Of a stretch of DNA of 64,000 bases, positions 55,480 through 62,428 are shown piece after piece (position 1 is the first letter of the stretch; each line of letters starts with the position of its first letter). The translations under genes and the position numbers were made by a program. This DNA comes from Mesorhizobium sp. (GTDB lineage: Bacteria; Pseudomonadota; Alphaproteobacteria; Rhizobiales; Rhizobiaceae): positions 248,001 to 312,000 of the forward strand of contig NZ_JAEULZ010000046.1 in the NCBI RefSeq assembly GCF_016793485.1. The letters are read 5' to 3'. The notes beneath the pieces are model-generated. The model saw only the letters and a list, made by a program, of their open reading frames with translations, had not been told where the DNA came from and made no database searches.

Positions 55480-56685
55480 TCAGAGTGTGTGCAATACGAA
55501 CCGGTCGTCTCTGCGGCAAAGGTGAGAAACGAACTCTCTCTCCGCGCTGAAATTGTGGTCGGCGGTCTCCGCTGTCGCGTGTCCGGACAGCGACCGGCTT
55601 TTGAAAAAATCGAAACCGTAAATATCGACCCGACCGCATTGAGAGATCGACAGCAGGTCGAGCAAGATCAGGCCGCTCGATGGGCGACGCCCCAGCAATT
55701 TTGTAAGCCTGTGGTGGTTTTGCCGCGGCTCCAGGAACAGGCTTCTGTCCCTGACCATGGATGGCGTCAGTTCCCGCCGAAAAGGTGAAAGCCAGAGCAC
55801 TCTTTTAACACCACGGCGCTTGATGAAGCCGTCGTCGAGGGCAATTCCCGTAGCGATCCAGTCTGTCCTCGTGCCGGAACTCTGCACACTGAAGATCGGC
55901 GCTTTGTTGAACCTGACAACCAGATCGTGGGAATCTATCTCCTGCCCGTGGTTTCCCGCGCCCAGTGACCGGGCATTGCCAACCACGGATATCGATTTCC
56001 CCCTGACCTCACCGAAGAGATCACCTTGTGACGCATACCGGCCCAGACAGGCTTTCGTCGTGCTGGCCAATGTAGCGAAAAGCGGCCATGTGGCAGCTTT
56101 GAGTTTCTTGATTTTCCGGCGTTTTAACGAACCGCCATCAACTTTGCGTAACCTCCGCCGGGCTGCCGTTGCCAGCGGCCACGTTATGAATGAGCAGGTA
56201 TCCGGCACGGTGAGTGGAATCTTCTCGACATGTTCGAAATGAGCACCAACGCGCGCTTGCCACCATTCATCCGGCCGAACGGTGCAATGTGCGTTCTGCC
56301 CGTTCGATAGCAAAGTGTCCGCATAGCGCGTCGAAATGACAAAAAAGCACTTGTGCGATAGGGACGACATATCGGCAAGGACGGCGTCCAGATCAGGCTC
56401 CGGGATGTGCTCTAGGACATCAGTGCTGACCAGCAGATCGAAACGACCGCGTGGCCTGTCGGAAAACTCATGAACGTATGGGTCATAGCAGCAGACATCG
56501 ATCCCGGTGCGGGCAATCGCTTTCCCTAAAGTGCCCTTGCCGCAACCGTAGTCGATCAAGCGCTGATAGCCGATGGAAAGGCCCATGATCTCTGCGTAAC
56601 GCGCGAGCTTCACGCTTGCGACACCATAGCCTTCCTGCCGTGCATGGATGTCTTGGTACTGCGATGCAAAATCAGTCATGAGCAC
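55480..56685 (-). CDS. Fusion of SAM methyltransferase and GT29 (sialyltransferase-type) domain
   Basis: A 401-residue cytoplasmic protein. Residues about 35-165 are a class I methyltransferase: motif I LIDYGCGKGTLG (43-54) and FDLLVSTDVLEHIPEP (82-97). Residues about 228-395 are a GT29 domain. Sialylmotif L is VVGNARSLGAGNHGQEIDSH (234-253), continuing into RFNKAP and GTRTDW; sialylmotif S is PSSGLILLDLL (335-345) with YGFDF; motif VS (HX4E) is HNFSAE (377-382). GT29 is the eukaryotic-type sialyltransferase family using CMP-sugars. It is the last gene of a minus-strand operon with three GT25 genes. No CMP-sialate synthesis gene is in the window, so the donor could be CMP-Kdo or another CMP-sugar. 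G+C is lower than in the flanks. Confidence 0.85.
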   Translation of the reverse strand: MLMTDFASQYQDIHARQEGYGVASVKLARYAEIMGLSIGYQRLIDYGCGKGTLGKAIARTGIDVCCYDPYVHEFSDRPRGRFDLLVSTDVLEHIPEPDLDAVLADMSSLSHKCFFVISTRYADTLLSNGQNAHCTVRPDEWWQARVGAHFEHVEKIPLTVPDTCSFITWPLATAARRRLRKVDGGSLKRRKIKKLKAATWPLFATLASTTKACLGRYASQGDLFGEVRGKSISVVGNARSLGAGNHGQEIDSHDLVVRFNKAPIFSVQSSGTRTDWIATGIALDDGFIKRRGVKRVLWLSPFRRELTPSMVRDRSLFLEPRQNHHRLTKLLGRRPSSGLILLDLLSISQCGRVDIYGFDFFKSRSLSGHATAETADHNFSAEREFVSHLCRRDDRFVLHTL

Positions 56686-56721
56686 ACCTACGACAAGGCG
56701 ATGCGTCGGTCCGCCAGTGTG

Positions 56722-57456
56722 TCATCTGAAACCGACACGAACGCGCCGTGTCTTCGAAGGCAGCAACCCCAGCAGTTGGCGCCCCAGCCTTCGAGCCTCT
56801 CGCGCAAGCTTGGCGCCTGGACTCAAGGCATGACTTTGAACCTGCGTCTCCTCTTCTCTCTCAATCGTCAGTCCAAAACTGGGTGAACATGTCAATTTAT
56901 CTTGGATGCTAAGCGCAGGCAGAAGTTTGTAAATCGCCAGTTCTGGAAGCGATCTATTGAACAATATCTGGTCGAACTCGACGTCGATGGTTTTGAGGTC
57001 AATTAGCAACTTGGCGGCGCATGCTCGGGATATGACATAGCAGCCGGTTCCAGTTCCGCCCCCCAGGGTCCTAACGAGTTTTCGTCCCATGGCATATCGC
57101 ACTCGCCCGGACACGGTGACCAGCGTCTGAGTTCGTTCGGCGTGGATGATGTCGGCGTCATCCGGTATCCACGATTCATCTGAGAGAAATTTTGGAATTT
57201 CGGGACTCAAATGAGCGTCATCTTCAAGGACGAGTACGAACCTTTCTTTGCCCTCAGCGACTGTGGACCAGACAGCCCTGTGGCTTAGAAAACAGCCAAC
57301 TGCTCCCAAGCTGATGTCAGGGAAAGGATTGCGCTCGAGGGTAGTGCCGTCGACAGCTGCAAACCTCTCGATGGAAATTCCAAGGCTTCTTGCCTGCGCT
57401 TCCATCCAGTCGCGTCTTTCCGTCGAACGGTCAAGGTTGATGTAGATAGCGCGCAC
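56722..57456 (-). CDS. GT25-family (LgtB/LpsA-like) glycosyltransferase, copy C
   Basis: A 244-residue GT25 protein, the type that adds galactose or glucose to lipooligosaccharide. The N-terminal motif RAIYINLDRSTERRDWMEAQ, the switch region LGAVGCFLSHRAVW and the acidic motif LVLEDDAHLSPEI are all present, and GTGCYVISRACAAKLL follows. It shares its layout with the next upstream gene (RALYINLDRSPERRQW..., also ending RVRVGFR or RIRVGFR), so the two are recent paralogs. It lies four bases behind that gene and 36 bases before the GT29 fusion gene. Two sampled lines within it (56881-57000) have 45% G+C, well below the window's usual level. Confidence 0.88.
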   Translation of the reverse strand: MRAIYINLDRSTERRDWMEAQARSLGISIERFAAVDGTTLERNPFPDISLGAVGCFLSHRAVWSTVAEGKERFVLVLEDDAHLSPEIPKFLSDESWIPDDADIIHAERTQTLVTVSGRVRYAMGRKLVRTLGGGTGTGCYVISRACAAKLLIDLKTIDVEFDQILFNRSLPELAIYKLLPALSIQDKLTCSPSFGLTIEREEETQVQSHALSPGAKLAREARRLGRQLLGLLPSKTRRVRVGFR

Positions 57457-57460
57457 GGAA

Positions 57461-58204
57461 CTACCGAAACCCCACCCTTATGCGCACAGGAGCTTTGAGT
57501 CCCAGAGTGGCTGTGATGCCTCGCTTCAGCTTGCCGATCTGACGCGCGACCTCGCGGCGAAGCTTGCCGTCAAGCGGTTTAGGGCGTGGCCGTCTTTCGA
57601 TCTGACTCGTGAAGATGGGAGCTTCCAGAAACTCGTCCTGGATGCAGAGCGCCGGCTCGACTTTGTAGATATTGAGGTTCAGGACATTCCGGTCGAGCAG
57701 TGCGAGGTCGAATTCTTCCGCGACCTCGGTGAAGTCTTCGATCAGGCGCTGGGCGCAGGCCCTTGAGATCAAATAGCCGCCGGTTCCGGAATTTTCCGAT
57801 ATTGTCTTGTAGAGCTTGCGACCGAAGACTTTGCTGCCCCTGTTTATGACCATGCAGCGCTCGCGCACACGTTCGATATGCACGATGTCCGCATCATCAG
57901 GGATCCACGACGTGTCGGCCAGAAAACGCGGCAGATCGGGGCTCATATGCACATCGTCTTCGAAGATCGCGGCGTAGCGATCCTCGCCGCTGACGACCAT
58001 GTCCCAAGCCTTGCGGTGGCTGTGGAAACAGGCGAGCGCGCCGGCCGACAGGCCAGCCGGCCCGGCGCACGGCATCGCGCCGTCCAGTGCAGCACCGTCG
58101 ATCGCGGCGATCCGTTCAACGGCCAGTCCGAGCGCCGCAGCCTGTTGCTCGATCCACTGCCTCCGTTCTGGCGACCTGTCGAGATTGATGTAGAGCGCGC
58201 GCAC
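57461..58204 (-). CDS. GT25-family glycosyltransferase, copy B
   Basis: A 247-residue paralog with the same motifs: RALYINLDRSPERRQWIEQQ at the start, AGALACFHSHRKAWDMVV, the acidic motif AIFEDDVHMSPDL, then WIPDDADIVHIERV and GTGGYLISRACAQRLIED. The C-terminal 40 residues are basic (RPRPKPLDGKLRREVARQIGKLKRG) and probably lie on the membrane surface. It starts ten bases behind copy A and ends four bases before copy C, so translation is likely coupled. Acceptor and sugar are unknown; GT25 enzymes of this type often add beta-linked galactose to outer-membrane oligosaccharides. Confidence 0.88.
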   Translation of the reverse strand: MRALYINLDRSPERRQWIEQQAAALGLAVERIAAIDGAALDGAMPCAGPAGLSAGALACFHSHRKAWDMVVSGEDRYAAIFEDDVHMSPDLPRFLADTSWIPDDADIVHIERVRERCMVINRGSKVFGRKLYKTISENSGTGGYLISRACAQRLIEDFTEVAEEFDLALLDRNVLNLNIYKVEPALCIQDEFLEAPIFTSQIERRPRPKPLDGKLRREVARQIGKLKRGITATLGLKAPVRIRVGFR

Positions 58205-58214
58205 GACGAAGGTC

Positions 58215-58934
58215 TCACTGTGCCTTGAGCAGATGCGAACGATGGCGCAGGCGCTTCACGACCTGCAACGCCTCTCCCCAGAGCGAGCGGAGGCGTCGGC
58301 GGTCTGCCGAGATGCGTTCGGCCTCGATGGTCGAACCGGCGGCAATGTCGGTGACCGGGTTTGGCCACACCGACCAGACCTGCGCGCCGAATTCCCAAGC
58401 GTGCGAGAAATCCTCGTCCACGGCCCTGAACACCGATCTTCGCCTGAGCATCTTCGCGGCAGCGTCTCTGGAGATCAGGTAGCAGCCGGTTCCCGAGGCG
58501 ATCATCTTGTGGACAACGATCTGCGTATCCCCCAACCGCCGCCGCGCGATCACCGGCTTCGGCTTGATGTCCCACAGCTTCACGATGTCGAACGGTGCGC
58601 TCGTCACATCCTGCACCGCGCGGTCAAACGCGGCGCGGTCGGTGATCTGCGCGTCGTCCTCGAAGACGATCGCATGAGGATCTTGACGTTCGACAATCGT
58701 CTGCCAGATCAGCCGGTGACCGGCATAGCAGGCGATCTCGCCGGGGCTGAGCGAGCGCTTGCTGAGCAGCAGGTTCTTCGCCGGCGAGTAGAGCGCGTCG
58801 AGGATCGGGTCGCCCTTGCGGTATCCATCCACAAATTCCCAGCCGAAGGGCATATCGGCCAACTCGCTCGCGATGCTCCGGCGCCGCAGGCCGTCAGGGG
58901 GATCGATGGTCAACACGTAGCCGCGCATCGCCAC
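58215..58934 (-). CDS. GT25-family glycosyltransferase, copy A
   Basis: A 239-residue protein, more diverged than copies B and C. It begins MRGYVLTIDPPDGLRRRSI, has the GT25 switch region LSPGEIACYAGHRLIWQTIV and the acidic motif AIVFEDDAQITD, and later GTGCYLISRDAAAKML. Start could be ATG at 58934 or 58928. It is the first gene of the operon GT25-GT25-GT25-GT29 fusion. G+C here is higher than in copy C, suggesting that the operon was assembled from pieces of different origin. Confidence 0.86.
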   Translation of the reverse strand: MAMRGYVLTIDPPDGLRRRSIASELADMPFGWEFVDGYRKGDPILDALYSPAKNLLLSKRSLSPGEIACYAGHRLIWQTIVERQDPHAIVFEDDAQITDRAAFDRAVQDVTSAPFDIVKLWDIKPKPVIARRRLGDTQIVVHKMIASGTGCYLISRDAAAKMLRRRSVFRAVDEDFSHAWEFGAQVWSVWPNPVTDIAAGSTIEAERISADRRRLRSLWGEALQVVKRLRHRSHLLKAQ

Positions 58935-59227
58935 CGGACCGGGCTATCGCAGCTGCATTGGAGCACCGACGCCGCACGGCAGCCCGATGCTCCGCAAACC
59001 ATCGCTCATGGCCTCCGGGCATGCGTTCCTGCGAATTCGTGCTGCCGCGCTCCACATGCTCGCCTGAGTAGCAGAATGTCGGAGAAAAATACAATCTTAA
59101 AGTGCATTATCTGTAAGTGCGCACCTTAAAGTTGTTTACGCCATCTTCTCCCTCGCGGCCCATTTGATAGTGGACAGCCGCGCCCCGCCGGCTAAAAGCA
59201 TCCCGGAAATCGTAACGGGAGGTTCCG
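58935..59227. other. Intergenic region with promoters for the GT25 operon and the dehydrogenase gene
   Basis: No gene is seen. CTTAAAGT occurs twice, at 59096-59103 and 59125-59132, 29 bases apart, in an AT-rich stretch about 100-130 bases before the dehydrogenase start; these may be operator or promoter elements. The start of the GT25 operon has no clear boxes. Confidence 0.45.
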
Positions 59228-60259
59228 TTGAAAGCGGTCGTCGTCCACGCACCCCATGATCTGCGCATCGATACGGTGGAGGAGCAGCCGCTAGGGCCTG
59301 ACGATGTACGCGTCCGGATCGGCGCGGGCGGCATCTGTGGCTCGGACCTGCATTATTATCACAATGGCGGCTTCGGCACGGTCAGGATCAAGCAGCCGAT
59401 GATCCTCGGGCACGAGATCGCAGGCACCGTGACCGAGATCGGCGCGGCGGTGTCCGGCGTCCAGGTCGGTCAGACGGTGGCGGTCAATCCGAGCCGCCCT
59501 TGCGGCATCTGCGAATATTGCCAGCGCGGCATGCAGAACCACTGCCTCGACATGCGCTTCTATGGCAGCGCCATGCGCTTCCCCCATGTCGACGGCGGCT
59601 TCCGCGAGGTGCTCGTCTGCACGCAGGCGCAGGCCGTGCCCGTCGCCGGCAACGTGTCGGTCGGCGAAGCGGCCTTTGCCGAGCCGCTGTCAGTCGTGCT
59701 GCACGCTATAAGGCGGGCAGGCTCCCTGCTCGGCGCAAAGGTGCTCATCATGGGATCCGGGCCGATCGGCGTGCTGCTCGCCGCCGCCGTGCGCCGCGCA
59801 GGTGCGGCGACCATCGTCGTGACCGACATCCTCGACGCGCCGCTCGAATTTGCCCGCAGCGTTGGCGCCGACGAGACGATCAACGTCGCCGCTCGCCCGG
59901 ATGATCTCAACCGCCACGAGGGCGCCAAGGGCACCTTCGACGTCGTGTTCGAGGCCTCGGGAAGTGGCGCGGTCCTTCCTACAGCCCTCCGACTCCTGCG
60001 TCCGCGCGGTATCATCGTCTGCGTCGGGCAGGGCGGAGAGGCAGCGCTTGCCATCTCGGCCATCGTCACGAAAGAAGCCGAGCTGCGCGGCGCGTTCCGC
60101 TTCCACGAGGAATTCCGCACCGCCGTGTCCTTCCTCGGCGACAGGCTTATCGATGTCGGCCCGTTGCTCACCGCGACTGTCGATGTCGACGATGCGGTGA
60201 AGGGTTTCGAGCTGGCGTCGGACAAGAGCCGCTCGATGAAGGTGCAGCTGCGGTTCTAA
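59228..60259 (+). CDS. Zinc-dependent alcohol/polyol dehydrogenase, L-idonate 5-dehydrogenase-like
   Basis: A 343-residue medium-chain dehydrogenase. The catalytic zinc site starts in GGICGSDLHYYHNGG and LGHEIAG, and the structural zinc lobe is CGICEYCQRGMQNHC (C-x2-C-x2-C-x7-C). The dinucleotide motif is IMGSGPIGVLLAAAVRRAG, followed by an acidic residue (DILD) that favours NAD+. Closest family look is L-idonate 5-dehydrogenase, though sorbitol and threonine dehydrogenases are related. The start is TTG at 59228, with GGGAGG five bases upstream and no better codon. It is convergent with the PfkB gene, with stop codons overlapping by four bases. Confidence 0.85.
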   Translation: MKAVVVHAPHDLRIDTVEEQPLGPDDVRVRIGAGGICGSDLHYYHNGGFGTVRIKQPMILGHEIAGTVTEIGAAVSGVQVGQTVAVNPSRPCGICEYCQRGMQNHCLDMRFYGSAMRFPHVDGGFREVLVCTQAQAVPVAGNVSVGEAAFAEPLSVVLHAIRRAGSLLGAKVLIMGSGPIGVLLAAAVRRAGAATIVVTDILDAPLEFARSVGADETINVAARPDDLNRHEGAKGTFDVVFEASGSGAVLPTALRLLRPRGIIVCVGQGGEAALAISAIVTKEAELRGAFRFHEEFRTAVSFLGDRLIDVGPLLTATVDVDDAVKGFELASDKSRSMKVQLRF

Positions 60260-61200
60260 CCTTTTATCGTCAGTATCCGCATCGTCTCCAGCGTCTGCTC
60301 GAACGAGCGGATGCCGGCGTCCGAACCCAGGCCGCCGGCGACGAGCGCGGCGCTCGCCTGCGCGAAGCGCAGCGACGTCTCCAGATCCATCCTGTGGTGC
60401 AGCGCCGTGATGAAGCCGGCGTCGAATGCGTCGCCGCAGCCGGTAGTGTCCACCACGTCGATCGCATAGGCCGGGGACTTCGCCCGCGTGCCGTCTCGGT
60501 GCGCATAGTAGGCGCCGTCGCCGCCCAGCGTGAACACGCAGGCTGTCGCGCCCTTGCCGAGATAGAACTCAGCGCAGGATTCCGGTCCCTGCCTGCCGGA
60601 AATGTCCTGCGCTTCCTCGATGGACGGCATGAAGTAATCGACATGCGGCAACAGCGGCAGCACCAGATGCGCACTCGAGGCGTTGGCACCTAGCAGATCG
60701 AAGGTCGTGGTGCGCCCGCGCCGCTTGGCTTCGGCCAGCAGCTTCACGCTCTGCGTGCCGTCGAGTTTGCGCAGCAGGCCGGTGCCGCCGAGATGCACGA
60801 TCGGCGCATCCAGCACATGGTCGTAGTCGGCCTCGGTCACGTCGAAATGGTCGGACGCGCCGCGCACATGCAGCGCGGGCCGGTCGCCGTTGGGCCTGAC
60901 ATTGAGGATGGTCGCGGAAGTCGGTACGCCGGCGATGCGCTGCATGGCCGATGTATCGACGCCGAACTTGCCGAGCGTCATCAGCACCCAGTCGGCCTTC
61001 TCGTCCTCACCCACAGCGCCGACCGCCAGGCTCCTCAGCCCGAGCTTTGCCGTATCGATCACGGTGCCGCCGGCGGTGCCCGCGACGGTAAGACGTATCT
61101 CGTCGATGAACTCGACATTGCCGCGATCCGGAATGCGCTCGACCGGCCGGCCGAGAATGTCGAGGATGTAGAGCCCGATGACGGAGACATCATACAGCAT
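60256..61200 (-). CDS. PfkB-family carbohydrate kinase
   Basis: A 314-residue ribokinase-like sugar kinase. The N-terminal strand MLYDVSVIGLYILDILGRP and GGTVIDTAKLGLRSLAVGAVGEDE form the sugar site; the ATP/anion-hole signature DTTGCGDAFDAGF contains the catalytic Asp. Substrate could be a ketose, ribose or nucleoside. Start at 61200 is chosen for fit to the fold; GTG at 61236 is in frame too. Directly upstream a 12-codon frame with an ideal ribosome site (61243-61205) ends four bases before this ATG and may couple translation. Overlap of stops with the dehydrogenase gene is four bases. Confidence 0.88.
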   Translation of the reverse strand: MLYDVSVIGLYILDILGRPVERIPDRGNVEFIDEIRLTVAGTAGGTVIDTAKLGLRSLAVGAVGEDEKADWVLMTLGKFGVDTSAMQRIAGVPTSATILNVRPNGDRPALHVRGASDHFDVTEADYDHVLDAPIVHLGGTGLLRKLDGTQSVKLLAEAKRRGRTTTFDLLGANASSAHLVLPLLPHVDYFMPSIEEAQDISGRQGPESCAEFYLGKGATACVFTLGGDGAYYAHRDGTRAKSPAYAIDVVDTTGCGDAFDAGFITALHHRMDLETSLRFAQASAALVAGGLGSDAGIRSFEQTLETMRILTIKG

Positions 61201-61304
61201 GGGATCAGCCGCGCTCCGCTGGCGCGTTTGCTTCACGGTTCATGGCTTCCTCCCTCGTCCCGTTTCTGTCAGGTCGATAGCATCGCGAGGAAGTGAAGCA
61301 AAGC

Positions 61305-62423
61305 TTATCCGAAGCGCTGCGTGAGCCAATCCCTCGGCAGCGCCGGCACGAAATTGCCGTCGCGTCCTGTCATATCCTCGTTGGCGACCAGCGCATTGAG
61401 GATCGCTTCCTCGGTTGCCTGCACCACCGCGTCGAAGAACGGGTTGATGTCTGTGTCTGGAATGAAGCGCGCCTGAGAAAGCGCCCCGGCTTTGCCGCGC
61501 GCGGCCTCGGCGTTGGCGGTGGTGAAAGCGAGGAAGATGTCGCCCGACGACGTGTAACCATAGCCGCCGGTCAGCGCGACGCCGAGCGGCACGCGTTTCG
61601 CCAGCCGCTTCATCTGGTGCGACAGGAACGGCGCGTCGGTGGCGACGATCCCGATGATCGAGCTCTTTTCGGCACGCGCCGTGCCCTCGCGGATCGCCGG
61701 TTCTGCGAGCTCCGGCCCGGCGCGCACACCGCGTATGGTCAGGTTCGTTCGCGTGCCGAAGTTCGACTGCACGAACACGCCAACGGTATACCGGCTGCCA
61801 GCCCATTCCACCACGCGCGAAGCCGTACCCGAGCCGGCCTTGAACCCGAAGGTGATCATGCCGGTGCCGCCGCCGACGCTGCCTTCCTCGATCGCGCCGC
61901 CGCCGGCTGCATCCAGCGCGGAGAACACATGTTCGAAGGTCACGTGGTGGCCGTTGATGTCGTTCAGGAACCCGTCATAGGTCTCGCCCGCGACCGGCAG
62001 CGCCCACCCATCGTCCAGCGCGTCCGGGTGGCGCTTCTGCATCCAGCGCAGCGTCGCGTCGCGCGTCACGCCGCACGAATGCGTGTTGGTGATCGTAATC
62101 GGGAAATTGAACGCGCCGAACTCCTCGATCAGATGCGAGCCGGTCAGTTCGCCGTCGCCATTCTGGCTGAACATGCCGGCGAACACGGGCAGCACAAGGT
62201 CGTCCACCGGACGCGGCAGGATCGCCGTGACGCCGGTCCTCATCGGTCCCTTGCCGACCACCAGCGGCCCGTCGCCTGAGATCAGCGTGGTGTAGCCGAC
62301 GCTCACGCCGGGCACGTCGGTGATGGCATTGTTCGGCCCAGGCGTTCCGTCGAACGGAATGCCGAAGCTGCGTGCGCGCGGTTTGCCTGACGGGGTCGCG
62401 AGATAGGAACTTTGCTTCATCAT
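61305..62423 (-). CDS. P1-family peptidase (DmpA/L-aminopeptidase-D-esterase type)
   Basis: A 372-residue protein of peptidase family P1 (S58), Ntn-hydrolase-like enzymes that cut themselves into two chains. N-terminal family motifs are NAITDVPGVSVGYTTL and KGPMRTGVTAILPR; GEFGAFNFPI-like and TNTHSCGVTRDATLRWM follow. The activation region is GGGTGMITFGFKAGSGTASR, where a Gly-Ser bond of this kind is cut to free the nucleophilic Ser. Members hydrolyse small peptides, beta-amino acyl bonds or amides. It begins six bases behind xseA, so both are likely co-transcribed. Confidence 0.9.
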   Translation of the reverse strand: MMKQSSYLATPSGKPRARSFGIPFDGTPGPNNAITDVPGVSVGYTTLISGDGPLVVGKGPMRTGVTAILPRPVDDLVLPVFAGMFSQNGDGELTGSHLIEEFGAFNFPITITNTHSCGVTRDATLRWMQKRHPDALDDGWALPVAGETYDGFLNDINGHHVTFEHVFSALDAAGGGAIEEGSVGGGTGMITFGFKAGSGTASRVVEWAGSRYTVGVFVQSNFGTRTNLTIRGVRAGPELAEPAIREGTARAEKSSIIGIVATDAPFLSHQMKRLAKRVPLGVALTGGYGYTSSGDIFLAFTTANAEAARGKAGALSQARFIPDTDINPFFDAVVQATEEAILNALVANEDMTGRDGNFVPALPRDWLTQRFG

Positions 62424-62428
62424 TGCTC

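Noticed and set aside
55029-58934. Integrative element inserted at tRNA-His
   Set aside because: Position and partly low G+C suggested it, but no integrase, excisionase, transposase or repeat of the tRNA 3' end was found in the window.
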